Assembly (NCBI GenBank): GCA_014529385.2
Contig: CM043958.1
Span: 138,612,398-138,676,397, forward strand
Source of the DNA: Adiantum capillus-veneris
Lineage: Eukaryota; Streptophyta; Polypodiopsida; Polypodiales; Pteridaceae
Length of the DNA: 64,000 nucleotides
Reading direction: 5' to 3'
Positions 1 through 12,537 of this stretch are shown in pieces. The notes beneath the pieces are model-generated. The model was not told the DNA's origin. It saw only the letters and a program-made list of their open reading frames with translations, and made no database searches. A program made the position numbers and the translations under genes. Position 1 is the first letter of the stretch; each line of letters begins with the position of its first letter.

Positions 1-524
1 GAATTCTTGTTATCCCATCAAGGTAGTTGGTAAGTTATGCTTACCACTACAAATGACAGCTCTTTTGGACTTTGATCTTATGTATGCGTGAGATGAAAAT
101 GATCTATCTTTGTATTTACTCATGCCAGTTTTTTCATTGCTTCAAACGTTGTGGAAGACACATGTATAATTCATGATCTTAGCTATGCTTATTGAGTTTT
201 GGCATTTAGTAGCTTGTGGGTTGTATTAAGTTAGTATATTTGGAAAAGTGACTATTGCACATGTCGTTTCTGACTCAAAGATTGTGTTTTAGGCACTAAA
301 GTTTAGCATGAACACTGTGGTGAAACCACATTGTGTTCAATTGATTTTCACCGATTTTTTTTTTGCTTGCAAAAAAATTGGCACAATTGCCACATTGCCT
401 TGCTTGCACCTTCTACCTATGTATATGAATGGGGGACATTTAGTATAGGACGCTTTAATAAGAGCCACAAACAAATTTTAGATTGTGCATACTAGTGATG
501 CTTTTGGGTGTAAAATATAAAATC

Positions 525-772
525 ATATGGTCATTGCCTTTAGTTTGTAGAAATCATTGGTAATCACTCAAGGAGGCATGGGTATGTACTCTTAAAACAA
601 AGGTGAAAATGTAACTGTGTATTAAGCAATCAACTGCTAGAGCTAAAAATATGGTCATTGCCTTTAGTTTGTAGAAATCAGTGGTAATCACTCACGGAGG
701 CATAGGTATGTACTCTAAAAACAAAGGTGAAAATGTAACCGTGTATTAAGCAATCGATTGCTAGAGCTAAAA
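525..772. repeat. 124-bp tandem duplication, two copies
   Basis: Two adjacent copies begin with ATGGTCATTGCCTTTAG at 527 and 651 and run through the same text, including GAAATCA(T/G)TGGTAATCACTC and TATTAAGCAATC, to about 772. They differ by a handful of substitutions and one small indel. No coding potential is visible. Confidence 0.9.
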
Positions 773-812
773 ATATGCTAGGATTGAGATATGGACACCC
801 TTTGTTCTTGTT

Positions 813-826
813 GGGGGGGGGGGGGG
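813..826. repeat. Poly-G run (14 G)
   Basis: An uninterrupted run of 14 G. Similar, longer runs occur at 22588 and 41588. Confidence 0.95.
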
Positions 827-1893
827 TGTTAAGACAATTTGATATAATTTTGGTTGAGTGTGGCATAGAATACCAATGTATAGCGGCTTACAAGATGATA
901 TTTTGAGGAAAAAAAGGTGTCATAAAAATAACATGATGTATGGTTATTTGGACTATGTAATTGCGCTATTTCAGAATCACAAAAAATTGGATGAAAAGGT
1001 TGCAAAAATGTATCTTTGCTTGGTACAATTTGGAAAGAGAGGATTAAAGATTTGTAAAAAAATGTACTTTAATTATCAAAGACGTAGTATACTTGGAAGA
1101 TGCTATGCAATCTATGCTTTCATGTACTAAGTAGACAGATTTACACACATTACATGTATGACACTTTGTTTCCTCTTTTTAATGGTGGAAAATCACATGT
1201 AGAGTGTAACGAGGCAAAAAATTAGCCACTCTGAACTTTTAGAAGATCTACGGATTAACCTATTGCTTATGTGGATGTATCAAATTTACTTGGTGAAAAG
1301 AGAGAAAAAAGATAAGGATATAGAGATATGACTGGTGCAACCTATATTTGATTCTCATTGGATGCACCCTGCCCCCTGGTTGATTGTATTTGTTCAAGCC
1401 CTCACCATGCAGCTTATCTCTTAGATTGTTATAAGGTAGCAATTTTAAGTATCAATTCTCAAGAGAGTCTTGTTTTTATGGACAAGGCAGTAAATATAAA
1501 AAGTTGGTTGGTCATAATGCACTCAAAGCTTGATGTCGTTGCGAAGAGTGACACGAGTGATTACCATGTGAAAAAAGGTCACTAGTACTAAGTGGATTCA
1601 TAAGCAAACATATCCTAGATGGAGGCATTATATGCTGTATGGCTAGGGTTGTGAAAAAAGGTTAAGTTCACAAATAAAGCTTTGATTTTGATGAGACCTT
1701 TTCTTCAAGTTGTTTAATGATTATCATTTAAAAGGTATTCCTGATGGATTAAAAAAAATTAAAAGGTGCTCCTAATTCAAAGATTCCACTAAAAAACAAG
1801 AAAAGTGATGCGTTAATCTATAGCACGTAATGACAGACAATGACGAAGCACATAGATTTGTAGCAATATTATATAAGACATATGAATACAACC

Positions 1894-1894
1894 T

Positions 1895-1948
<54 letters not shown>
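1894..1948. repeat. Compound (CG)n-(GA)n microsatellite
   Basis: About six CG units (1894-1905) join directly to about 21 GA units (1906-1948). Confidence 0.97.
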
Positions 1949-1951
<3 letters not shown>

Positions 1952-3892
1952 AAGGAAAATGCTAAAGAGAACTTAGAAGAAAACGATAAAGGAAAAATGA
2001 AAGAGCAGAGAAACACCTATTTATATGGACATAAAAGGGCTTTTGACTTTCCATCTTCATTTGTTTTTTGACTTTCCACCTTCATTCGTCTTTTGACTTT
2101 CCACCTTCATCTGTCTTCTTATTTCCTAAACTCACCCTTCACTTATGCACTTAATATGTTTTGAAAGAATTTTTTTTTTCCTGAGGTTGGGGAGACCTAA
2201 TAGTATGTTTGTATGAAAAAATCATTGTACATCAATTGGATATAAAGCATTTTTTCCTGGGAATTTTCTTAAGGAAGTGCATGTAATGAAACCTCATGAT
2301 TTGTACAAAGAAGGCAAGGGAAAAAGCGTGTAGGATAAAGAAAGCTTTGTAGGGCTAGAATAAGTCTCTCTTGTTTGGTATGAGAAAATTTATGTTGCTT
2401 GATTGCATATAGTATTCAAATACTCCAATTGAGGGTGAATTTTATGCTAAGCTTTCAAATGATGATCAGGTGAAATATATATCTTACATCATTGTGCTCC
2501 CTATGGATGTCATGTTACTCGTCATCAAAATGCATCATTACTTAGGCATTCAATTCAAGTAGTAAAATGTCAGTATTTCTATGTGTCAAACTATACTAAA
2601 ACTTTGCTCCACAGTTTCAACTTTGATGGCTGCAAACATATTGCTACTGTTATGGACATAAAGTATGAATTGAGTCATTATGTTGCCAAAGCCTAATTTG
2701 ATGTTTTTCTCTGTAAAAAAGGTTGGGTGCCTTAATTTATGCATGCATTACAAGGATAGAAATTCAATTTACAATCTTGCAAGTGAGAAAATTAATGCAT
2801 ATTCTAGGATCAAACATCTTTTGCTACATGAAAAACATATGTACTTTTTCATTCCAAGGGGCAATCCTTGCTATAGAAAATACATGCTTTTAAAAAAAAA
2901 GGTGGGTTGCTATGGTCTTTGTGTAAACATGGTAAGTGCCTGGTTGGTAAAGGGTACAACTACATAATTATTATGTATGAGGCATGTAAGATCAAAATTA
3001 TCATTAAGTATTTTTAATGTTCACTCCTAGAAGGAAAGTACATAAGGGGTGGCCTTGGCTTGGAGATCCTCATAGAGAGGCCATTATCAAGGCAATAGAA
3101 AACATCATCCCTTCCACACCAACAAAGGCAACTGGTGATGCTATATTTGGTACCCCCAAAAGATTATTTTCGAGGGAAGAAATGAGTGACTTGAGTAAAG
3201 CAATGTCTTGATCAAGCAGTTGTTGTAGTGAGTGAAGTAAACTACAAACATAATCTAGAATATCTTTATGTGATTTTTGATAAAGGAAGGTCCAATCCAC
3301 CACGAAAACCCAAAGATTGCTAAGACCACTTTGACAACAATGGCCTTGCATTTGGAGAGGTGGAAATAGAGGAGCATCCCACCCATTGGGCATTGAGAAG
3401 AGTTCCAACTAGGAGCCAATGAAGTATAATCATTGGGATGGTAGAAAGAAGTGCAACACTTTGATTTGGATAGGATACTTTTGGAGCAATTATCACCTGG
3501 CTCAATGAAAGGAGTAAAATATTGGCATTGTTGCAACACCAAAGTTAGGAATAGATAGAAGATTGGCAACACTTTTAATCTCCATGCAATGTTCTGACCA
3601 TTTGGCCATTTGTTGGGGGTACACAATTTTAGTTGGAAAAAGAAAGAGCATTGGTGCTTGCTAGTTTCAATATTGGGGTGAATTCTATAAACATTCAAGA
3701 GATGAGCGCTGATGCAAATACAATCTCCTTAGGTTGTCATAGATGAAAGATTTTCCTATTAGAAAAGTATATGCAACAGCCGGAAGGGTGGTGTCCCTGT
3801 GAAATACACAACAATACCATGCTACGATCGATGAAAGAAATAGATCTCCATGCCTGGAAACACATATACACACATCATGCGTGACAAAACTC

Positions 3893-3895
<3 letters not shown>
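1949..3895. other. Unassigned sequence between microsatellites
   Basis: No recognisable gene. Short frames between about 2390 and 3540 show weak codon-like continuity broken by many stops, but I cannot match them to a family. Around 2040-2110 the phrase TTTTGACTTTCCACCTTCAT is repeated three times with small changes. Confidence 0.4.
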
Positions 3896-3958
<63 letters not shown>

Positions 3959-3959
3959 A
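3896..3959. repeat. (GA)n microsatellite
   Basis: About 27 uninterrupted GA units, followed by a slightly imperfect tail. Confidence 0.97.
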
Positions 3960-4966
3960 GAAATCATGATAGCCCATGCAGGTGCATCTCCTAGAGCGGA
4001 GTGCTACACAAGCACCGTGGGAGAGGAGTGAAGATAGAAGAAGAGCACATACACTGGAACTCCCCGTACAAGAGTGAGAATTTTCCTCTTGTACGCATTT
4101 ATTTATAGATTGATCAATGGAAAAATGATTACAAATTGTTGGCCCCGACATAAAGTGACCATAGCTCATAAAGGGCTCTTTAATTACAAGATACCCATAG
4201 ATTTGCTATCCTTTGGCATAGTCCATAGCTTTGCTACCTATCAACTACAGTAAATACATATTTATCCACTTCCATCACATACCTCTCCATTAAAAAAGCA
4301 ACTTACCTCAATTGCTAAGCTAAGAATCTGCAAACCATTGTAAAAAATAATGGTTAAAATTATGTGTCAAAAATATCATGTATCAACATTAAAATTCATA
4401 AACTTAAACAAACACAATTGCTTAGGCTTGTTGTCATCTACATATTGCATATTCTAGTGTCCCATACCACGTGAATAAGCAATATATGTCATATCTTGAT
4501 GGATGAGGATATCATTGGTCACAATTATCCTTCAATAACCAATTTTCATAAATTTCAAGTCCAATCCCTTAAACACTATCGACAGAAAATCATCATAGAG
4601 AAAATCCAAATCCGAATCTCTTCATTTTAGTGATCCGCAAAATCAAGCCACGGTCAATGATGGCCAGCATGATTTTGTGATCAATGTTGCCTAAATTGGC
4701 AAATCGACACCAATTGATTGTGCTTCAGAGATTGGTGAATCTGGACTTGTGTTACCTAAATCGGAAAACTGCACTTAATATTGTTTAAACTAGTGAATTT
4801 GTTGTTAATATGGTGCCTAAAGCAGTGAATCTGTATTATTAATTGGTGTTTCCTATATTGGAAAATATACAATTGGAATTTACACACTGCCTAAATTGGT
4901 GAATGTGTGTATATGTGACCAATGTACCAGACAAGGCATAAAAGACAAAACATTTACTATCTATTT

Positions 4967-5155
4967 GATACCAAATTGGAGTAATTATTACAAAGCATGT
5001 TAGCTCATGTGAGTGGATGTATCAAGTTATCTTAGTAGAAATTCCCTTCAATGCTAATTACTTCAATTTGATACCAAATTGGAGTAATTATTACAAAGCA
5101 CGTTAGCTTATGTGAGTAGATGTATCAATTTATCTTAGTAGAAATTCCATGCAAT
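4967..5155. repeat. 103-bp tandem duplication
   Basis: GATACCAAATTGGAGTAATT occurs at 4967 and again at 5070. The downstream text (TTACAAAGCA, TTAGTAGAAATTCC) matches between copies with a few substitutions. Confidence 0.85.
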
Positions 5156-5156
5156 G

Positions 5157-5320
5157 CAAGTATAAGCCATGCCATTAGAGATCGTGATTCATAGGTAATA
5201 AGATACTATAGGTAAGGAAAATATAGAAATTCCATTCACTGCAAGTATAGACCACACCGTTAGAGATGGTTGGGTTCATAGGTAATAAGATAATATAGGT
5301 AAGGAAAATATGAAAAGAGG
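5157..5320. repeat. About 84-bp tandem duplication
   Basis: CAAGTATA...TTAGAGAT...TTCATAGGTAATAAGATA...TAGGTAAGGAAAATAT occurs from 5157 and again from about 5241, differing at several positions. Confidence 0.8.
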
Positions 5321-6230
5321 AGTGACTCGTATTTGATGTACATACATGGGAGATATTCTGCATCTAAAAATATATGTATCATTGTATGCGTGTGGAGAGG
5401 GGTACAAGTAGGAGAGAGCTTCAACTATCAAACTCGCACCAAAGTATAGTTAACAATTCCAAAACATGTTGATTTATGCTAATAATTGTCTATGGAATAA
5501 AACAATATGCCACCTTGTTTAAGATAAATCAATTTATGTCAAAAACTACTTAAAAAGAATAGCAGTGCCACTTAGCCTCTATAGTAATACAGCTGCAAAA
5601 AGGACTCAATACTAAATATTGAACATGATTCCACATGGGGGGCTTTTAGGACTATTCACACCAAAGTTGAAAATTCAAGGGATTACAGACACCTGCAAAC
5701 ATATCTTTTGATCATGAAGATAGGAATGACTTGTAAATCACTAGAATAATGCTCATACATAAATCTCGGTTAATAGAAATTGTTAGCATGCATCATGCAA
5801 TCTCAACATCTACATTAAATAACAACTAGAAAAGAGAAAATTATGCTTGAACACAAACAAACAAATAAAAAGAACAATACCTACTTATAGAAACATAAAT
5901 TTTTGAAAACCTAGCAGGAAGAAAATTTTTACAATTATGTAGAAATATTTGTTGCCTCTTAATCTATGAAGATGAATGTGGTTCAAGACATCACAAAAAA
6001 TGTTCATCCTAAAAGATAGCCACCCTCTTCCAATAAAAAGCTAGGAAAATTTTGAACAATAGTAATATGGTTATGAGGAGATTGGATATCCATAGTCCTC
6101 AATATGGACGCAATCAAATAGAAGGAAACTTTTTAATTGGAACATCAATAACCTTTTCATGTTTAGCAGGTCCAAAAGAGAAAAGTGAAAAACATGAAGA
6201 ACGCTTGTTACCATATACATGTGGTAGTGA

Positions 6231-6433
6231 TGTGTGTGAACACACTTAGGATCATTGGGGCATTTTTTCCCTCACTAGGAGGTTTTTCCCCCCGTGCATT
6301 ATATATACGCCCATCACCCTAGGGCTATCTATCTTTCTATTTCACACTAAGTAATACACTCTCTGTTGTGTGCCTTGAGCTTCCTTCGTCTTCTCCAAGT
6401 TGTGTGTGTTTCCCTGCAACCCTAATTTCAGCA
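6231..6433 (+). mobile_element. Ty1/copia 5' LTR (short, approximate ends)
   Basis: The stretch starts TGTGTGTGAACACAC, has a TATA-like TATATATA at about 6299, and ends CA just before a canonical plant copia primer binding site at 6436. That gives an LTR of roughly 200 bp, short but within the range of plant copia elements. The 3' edge is fixed by the primer site. The 5' edge is my choice of a TG with no second copy to confirm it. Confidence 0.65.
6299..6307 (+). promoter_or_regulatory. Putative TATA box of the copia LTR
   Basis: TATATATA, 130 bp upstream of the LTR/primer-site junction, in the expected position for the LTR promoter. Confidence 0.5.
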
Positions 6434-6435
6434 AT

Positions 6436-6447
6436 TGGTATCAGAGC
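6436..6447 (+). promoter_or_regulatory. Primer binding site, initiator-Met tRNA type
   Basis: TGGTATCAGAGC is the standard plant copia primer binding site, complementary to the 3' end of initiator methionine tRNA. It directly follows the LTR end and precedes the gag start by 316 bases. Confidence 0.93.
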
Positions 6448-6762
6448 AGGTTGCATCCTTCCGTGCTCACTCGCTAGTAGCTCCAACACATGCCTGCTCA
6501 CTTTCTTTGATTTCTGTGAGCGTCAGCAGGTCAAAAAATATTTCGGGCTCATTTTTGATTCGGGCTCATTTCTGCCTTTGTTTCCACTATAGATAGTACT
6601 ACGCATGCTATTTTGTCATTTTGTGCAAAATTTTTGTGACTTTCGTTTTCTACATAACAATCCCTTACAATCTTCTACGGTTTGTGCTATATAGCACATG
6701 TTGTTACCACTTTGTTTCTCCTCTATTCAAGAAGTTTTCACATCAGTTGTGCAACATTTGCT

Positions 6763-7700
6763 ATGGCTGACAACAACACAGATGTGTTCAAGATGTTTTC
6801 TGCCGAGGATAGATTGGATGGGGATAATTACCCTATGTGGGCTTATATAATGCAATATGTTCTTGTGGATCAAATTTGGAATATTGTGCATGGCATTGAT
6901 GTACATCCTGGTTCTGAGGATGTAGGCGGTGTTGAGGATGCTGCAGGTTTTGGTGGCAGGATTGTTGCTGCCAGAGCTGTTTTGCCTGTGACAGAGCAAG
7001 CTCGTTGGGATGTAAAAAATGCGTAGACTTATGAAATGATTGCTTTGTCTGTGAAGTGCACTGTTTCTCCTCACAATCATTCAACAAAATTTGCAAAACA
7101 AGCTTGGGATATTCTGGCTGGTCTTTGTGCAAGTCACAATGAGGCAAAAATTGCATTGCTGTGTAAAGACCCGGGGTTGAAGATTATGCATGAGGAAGAT
7201 GATATGTACACTTTCCTAGCTAGTGTCATGGATATTAATGAGAAACTTATTTCTACGGGTGAAGTCATTTCTAACAGTTCCCTTGTGCAAACTATTCTTG
7301 ATGCTTAGCCACAATCTTACTAGACTTTTGCTAGTACTTGGAGACTTATGACCCAAGGAAATCCTGAAGTTGTCAAGTTTAATGCATTATGCACATTGCT
7401 GTTGCAAGAGTCACTTTAGGACTAGGCAAAGGTGCAGTTGAACTTGCCTTTATTTTTGCTCAAAGAAAAGGTGGTAACAACAATGTAGCCACTTCTCATG
7501 GTTCTTCTACAAGTGGTAAATCACTTGGTCCAAATGCTTCTTTACTGGCAAAAATTCGTCTGGAAATTCTGGTGATAAGTGCAAAAAGAAGATGTGTTGC
7601 CATTATTGTAAAGCTAATGATCACTTGATCAAGCAATGTCCTAAGTTGAAGGCAAAAGAGGCTAAGAAGAAAGAGGTTGGTTCCACTACAAATACTGGTT
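6763..7700 (+). pseudogene. gag: Ty1/copia gag (broken)
   Basis: The reading starts at ATG 6763 with MADNN and continues with DRLDGDNYPMWAYIMQYVL, typical of the N-terminus of plant copia Gag (UBN2/DUF4219-type). After a stop at 7024 the same protein resumes (SVKCTVSPHN...AKQAWDILAGL, 7036-7308), then continues in shifted frames. A CX2CX4HX4C zinc knuckle (CHYCKANDHLIKQC) lies at about 7592-7635, followed by a lysine-rich stretch. Gag would package the element RNA. At least one stop and two frameshifts make it non-functional, and no protease, integrase or RT follows, so the element is 3'-truncated. Confidence 0.88.
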
Positions 7701-7918
7701 CCACTACAAATGCAACTATTGTTGAGTCTTTTGTAAAAGGAGATTGTGATACTGATGTTAATGCTAAATGGGCTTTTAGTGTAGAGTGCACTTATGATCC
7801 TGCTGTCCATGCTACAGATTCACATGTGTGGTATTTTGATAGTGTGCTACAAACCACATTACCTCACATCATGATTTGTTTACCTCTCTTGAGTCTATCC
7901 AACAATGATATAATGTAA

Positions 7919-9690
7919 TCAAAATCTATAGTAATCAAAGAACTACCATGGGATACAATCCAGGTACTTATAGTACTCAAACAAGTACTCTTTACTATCT
8001 TCAAGAGGTACTTTGAACTACCTAAATAGGTAATGTAAAAGTACCTATGATATGAGTATGATACATAGTATAGGTACTTTTAGAGAGACTAAGTGGTTGA
8101 TCTTTAAATCAAGCTAGAGGCTAAAGTCCCATTTATAATGAGCATGTTTTCCAAGCTCAAAAGACTCAATACAAGATGATCTATTGTCTTACAATGTCTC
8201 TCAGATCTCTCTTTCTGTGTTCTCTGCATATTCTTTGTTGAACTAGTATATTGGAACATTTTTATATACATGAAACTCTCAATTTTGAGCATAAATCATG
8301 GATCCCTTTTCTAGGTTGATGCACCACAATGTGGGGAACATTTCTTCTTCACACTTACAAAGAGATCATGGAAGTATCACTTGGTAGGTAGTCCAAGTTC
8401 ATAAGAAGCTATTTGGTGGCAGATCAGGTAGGGGGCATGCGAACGCCTTCTAGAAAAATCTGCTCGTTAAGAAATCTGTCTCAATACCATGCACTTAAAC
8501 AATTTAAACAAGAACTTTGTGTTGAAGCTAACTTAGTATGTCATATATTTACTTGAAAATCTCTGTGACACTTGTGTCAGACCATCCATAAATAGATTGT
8601 GGGTTAAACATTGCCAAAGCTATACGATTTTTTTTTTTTTTTGTGCACCATTGTAAAGCAGCATGCGAGCAAGAGTTTGCATCATCTCTCCTTCCTCTTT
8701 GTCATTCTCATGCCGTCGATGTGGATGGGATGATTGAGGTTGAGAGGTAGTGTTGCCTTGAATGCTTTCTCTACTTGGATTTCAATGATGGGCTCCATGT
8801 CAAAGAAGGCATCCAACATTTTATCCATCTCAGCTTCTTGGAAAGTGACATTGAGTGGTTGTGGGTAGACTCCACCGGTGGCGGTTCATTTGATATTTGC
8901 CTCCTATATTGAGTCCATAATGAAATTGGAGCAATATTGAAGAGTGGGGGTTGACCTATTGTCTCTTGACCATGAGAATGATAATGCAGATCTTGTGGCT
9001 GTTCTATGGGAAAAAGACCATTCTTGCATATATGCTGACCACAAATCTTTTGTTTTTGAAAGATTTTATGCTTACATAGCACACTAGGACACGCCATCCC
9101 ATCTTCCATAATCAATCTAAAGATTACACAACAAATTAACAAGTAATAGCGAGTGCAATCTGTTATTACAATATATAACATTTAACACATTACAATGAAC
9201 AAATGGGTAGCTAACCCTAAGCAAATTGAAACTGCCAAACCGTAACCTGCTAACCCTAAGCGGCTTGAAACTTCCAAACCATAAGCTGCTAGCCCTACAC
9301 TGCTATCCCTTTAGAGCTTCTACATTGGCACAATGTAAACTACCTTGCATTCTCTAGCCATGCCCGATCCCCGTACACCTTGGTTTAGAGATGCACAAAG
9401 ATTAGGACCACTGGGTTATAATCTTGTCTTTATTGGTCAATGCCTATATTCATGGGTGCAACATATGTACACACCCATGTCTACATGTGGAGTGGGCAAA
9501 CTCTAACACTCTAACAATCTAACCCTAACACTCTAACCTAAAAATCCAAACCAAAAGCCTAATACAACTCTAAGCCGATTTAGAGCATCCAAATCAGAAT
9601 CCACTAACATTCAGCCGGTTTAGAGCAGCCAAATCAAAAGTCGCTAACACAAAATCAAAATGATGAGGGAACCATTGTTCAACCTCTTTG
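7919..9690. other. Unassigned region after the truncated copia gag
   Basis: No family recognised. On the reverse strand about 8640-9180 reads for over 130 codons without a stop and is rich in His, Pro and Lys, but shows no motif I can name. It may be decayed retroelement coding sequence. A poly-T run of about 15 lies at 8628-8642. Confidence 0.35.
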
Positions 9691-9699
9691 TGTACAAGC

Positions 9700-9940
9700 A
9701 GTGATCCTCTTGGCTCCGTACGTAACCCTAGGAATGAATGTACTTATCAAACTTGATGTACCATTGCCTTGAGCCGCCTTGCTTTAATCCATACAAAGCA
9801 TTCTATAGTCTACACACCAATTTTGGCCGTGTTGGCTTCTCAGACTTTATAGCAAAACCTTCTAGATGCTTCATGTAAACATCCTCTTCAAGATCTCCAT
9901 GAAGAAATGTTGTGGCCACCATTTCCACTACATGCAATAT
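9700..9940 (-). pseudogene. Ty1/copia reverse transcriptase fragment
   Basis: Read on the reverse strand, this gives TTFLHGDLEEDVYMKHLEGF and, after a stop, NALYGLKQGGSRQWYIKFD. These are the copia RT signatures usually written FLNGDLEEEVYM.QPEGF and LYGLKQ.PRQWY.KFD. Only about 80 residues survive. One in-frame stop precedes NALYGLKQ. It lies opposite in strand to the copia leader fragment that follows, so the two come from separate insertions or a rearranged one. Confidence 0.85.
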
Positions 9941-9944
9941 TGCG

Positions 9945-10110
9945 TAGGCTCTTTTGTCATTTTGTGCAAAAATTCTGACAGTGTCGTTTTTTGCATAACA
10001 GGTTCCTTACAGTCTTCTATGGTTTGTGCTATATAGCATGTGTTGTTCTCGCTTTTCTTCTCCTCTTTTCACGCAGTTTTCACATTAGGTGCAACATTTA
10101 CCATGTGGAA
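9945..10110 (+). mobile_element. Copia leader fragment
   Basis: This stretch matches the untranslated leader of the copia element at about 6605-6765: TTTTGTCATTTTGTGCAAAA, GTTTGTGCTATATAGCA and GAAGTTTTCACATCAG-like text occur in the same order. It is truncated just where Gag would begin, so a second copy of the same family has left only its leader here. Confidence 0.8.
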
Positions 10111-10385
10111 CAAAATGGCCAAATCAATATGACCCTAAGTCGATTTAGATCGGCCAACCCTAAGCACCTTTACACAGCCAACCTTAATAGCTTTACTCGA
10201 TCAACTCTTAGCAGCCAAACCAAAAGCCACTAACCCTAAGCGTTTAGCCCTAAGTGGATTGAAATGGACAAATCATAAGCTCCTAACTCCAATTGGCTAG
10301 CCCTAAGTGGATTGAAATTGCCAAACTAGTGCGCTTAGAGTGGCCAACCCCAAGCACCTTTACACAATCAACCCTAAGCTTTAGA

Positions 10386-11058
10386 ATTGAAGCAAAACCT
10401 GCCGAAAAACACAAACGCAACATTTGATATGCACACACACAAATACACGCTCACTCTAACATTAAAAAAAAAAGCATACCTTTTTTCTCCAAGAGGGTGT
10501 GTGAGTGGAAATACAAGGTTGGGTAAGGCCTAATACAACATATCTACAAGTATGGAGGAGAAGCATAGACGAGGAGAAAGGAGAAGAGTAGGAAAATGTG
10601 AAAATGAGCCCATGAGGTTTGTTTTACAATAGGGCATCGTAATAAGCATCCATATGGTCGTCAAAAAATGCATCGGAATAGGTATCGACATGTTCGTCAA
10701 AAAAGAATTAGTATGACCGTCAATATTTGACAATTTGATTTTTTATTATTATTTGAGACTCCCTCCAATTCTAGCAATGCATATATTGCACCCGCCAATG
10801 GCATCGGTATCTTGGCGGTGGTACTGAAATGATCTCTTGTAGTGCAAAATCAAAAAACATATGAGATCGACACCAATCAAGGCTAAAATATGTAGGGGAT
10901 AGGGGAAGAGTGGGAGGTGCCATCCTGCAAGTAGCATGAGATGATAGTTCATAGGGTAGAAAACATAGAACTACAATTGCAGACTTCCCCTGATTGATCT
11001 AGGTGCTCTCAAAGATCAGATGATTAAATTAAATGAATACTTGCAGAAAGGGAACTAG
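10386..11058. other. Unassigned sequence upstream of the chromovirus gag
   Basis: No gene recognised. A 5' LTR for the downstream chromovirus would be expected here or nearby, but nothing matches the 3' LTR start at 14889, so the 5' LTR appears lost or replaced. Confidence 0.4.
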
Positions 11059-11061
11059 TTG

Positions 11062-11900
11062 ATGACACAATCTTTTGTGCCATTTAATCCAAATGTGCCT
11101 TCCTTATCTAGGGATAGTGGAGCTGTATATAGAGAGGCTACTATACCTTCTCTTGATACCCAATCAAGACCTAGAGAAAACCCTATCCTCAAAGACATGA
11201 AACCTCCTCAATTTAATGGTAAACAGAAGGATAAAAATAAAGATTATATCTATACTTTCCTACAAAAATGGCAAGACCTTCACAGGTCAAAAAACACTCC
11301 ACTTGAGTACCAACCACTAGCCTGCTAGTCTATCATTGGGGCCAAAATCCCATAAATGGTGGATGAGCTTTGAGGCATCAAGAAAGATTCCAAGGGATTG
11401 GGCTCAATTTGAGAGCATGTTTGTGAAAGAATTTCTCCCTAAAAATGAGCTAGAAAGAAATGGGGAAGATTGGGATAAAGCTATGCAATGGGGTAGGCCT
11501 TTTCTTACTTACATTATAGAGTATAGAGAAATTTTTCTCCGACTTCAGTAATGGAGGAATTTCACAAAACTAGAGGGTTTATACGGGGATTAGATTCACA
11601 CTTCAAGCAAGAGGTAAAAGGAAGTGCACCTAAAACTTTGAAGGAAGCAATTGAATTTACACAACTTTATGAAGATAATCGCTTGACAACTTCTAATCCC
11701 ACTCAGACTGAGCCCAAGTCCACAAATATGGGGCTATCACAACCTTTTCTAAAAGGAAAAAGGAAATTTCCATTTAAAAAGGAGGGTAAACCAATGTTTA
11801 AAAAGAGGGTTGCACCAGGACCTAGGCTAAACCAAGAGGACTTTGCAAAGGCTAAAAAATAAAACTTGTGCTTCACTTGTTTGTCACCCAACCATTCTCA
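11062..11900 (+). pseudogene. gag: Ty3/gypsy gag (broken)
   Basis: Three abutting frames make one gag-like protein: an N-terminal part from 11062, a middle part to 11551 with the WxxFxxxFxxEFLP pattern typical of gypsy capsid (WAQFESMFVKEFLP), and a basic C-terminal part to 11862. After the stop a residual zinc knuckle reads CFTCLSPNHSQWNSP, in which the last Cys is lost. The order capsid, basic linker, knuckle fits Ty3/gypsy Gag. Frame changes near 11328 and 11551 show decay. Confidence 0.85.
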
Positions 11901-12111
11901 ATGGAATTCTCCAAAGAACAAAAGATGATGAAAAGGATAAAGGTCATGATAAGAGTCATAAAGATAGAAAAATCCATGTGGTCCAAATACTTCCAATAAA
12001 TGGTAATGAAAAGTATACATTTTCAGAAGTGTTCCATGAGGATAAAGAGCATCATTGTTGCTTGTCAACTAGCATGTGGAAATCAAGTTTCAGTCACACG
12101 AGCTTGTGAAA

Positions 12112-12400
12112 TTGCATAGGATTGTTAATGGAAAAGGGGTAAGGGTCATGATAGATGACTCTACCACACATAATTTGTAAACTATCCTCTTGTCATGTAA
12201 TTAAAACTTTCTCAACAACCAAGTGCTCACCAATATGTTGTTTCCATAATGCATGGTTATGAGATACTTTGGTATCCAATTTGGAAGTTGAGATACAAGG
12301 ATATAAAGACATGCTTGACTTTCAAATTATAAATGTGGATCATGTGGACTTGTTTTTGGGAAGGGAATGGTTGTGTGGCCCTAGGGACCTTCTTTGAAAC
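12112..12400 (+). pseudogene. Ty3/gypsy aspartic protease remnant
   Basis: The frame reads IVNGKGVRVMIDDSTTHN, corresponding to the gypsy protease active-site region usually written V.ALIDSGSTHNF, but DSG has become DDS. Further along, FQIINVDHVDLFLGREWL matches the usual D.ILGM.WL flap/core end. Several stops lie between. It sits between gag and RT, as expected for the gypsy polyprotein. Confidence 0.75.
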
Positions 12401-12537
12401 AAAGTTACCAACAAAACTCGAAATTGAAAAATAAGATAAAAAAGGTGATCATGATGTACAAAATAGTCCTTTGATATGTTCTTGTAATTAAAAGGTCTTG
12501 TGAAGTATATATGCTTTGGTGTTGATCTATTGTAAAT

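Larger units (their letters stand above)
1..1890. other. Unassigned AT-rich sequence
   Basis: I recognise no gene here. Reading frames are short and lack any family motif. It contains a 124-bp tandem duplication and a 14-base G run, listed separately. It is probably decayed repeat or intergenic DNA, by inference from the rest of the window. Confidence 0.5.
3960..6227. other. Unassigned sequence with degenerate short repeats
   Basis: No gene recognised. Between about 4680 and 4910 a loose motif like GCCTAAATTGGTGAAT recurs several times with substitutions. Two short tandem duplications lie at 4967-5150 and 5157-5320. Confidence 0.4.
9205..10385. repeat. Degenerate AACCCTAAGC-containing repeat, two blocks
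   Basis: Phrases such as CTAACCCTAAGC, TTGAAACTGCCAAACC and TTTAGAGCAGCCAAATC recur at about 9208-9320, 9510-9650 and 10130-10385 with irregular 30-45 bp spacing. The CCCTAA core resembles the plant telomere unit but is never tandem at 7 bp, so this is a diverged minisatellite rather than telomeric DNA. Confidence 0.6.

Noticed and set aside
1358-1700. Possible copia RNase H end
   Set aside because: A few residues resemble retroelement text, but no motif holds across frames.
8771-9181. 136-codon reverse-strand ORF as a gene
   Set aside because: No domain, no supporting signals, and surrounded by retroelement scraps; kept only as a note in the unassigned region.
9205-10385. Interstitial telomere array
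   Set aside because: CCCTAA units are scattered and never tandem at the 7-bp plant telomere period.
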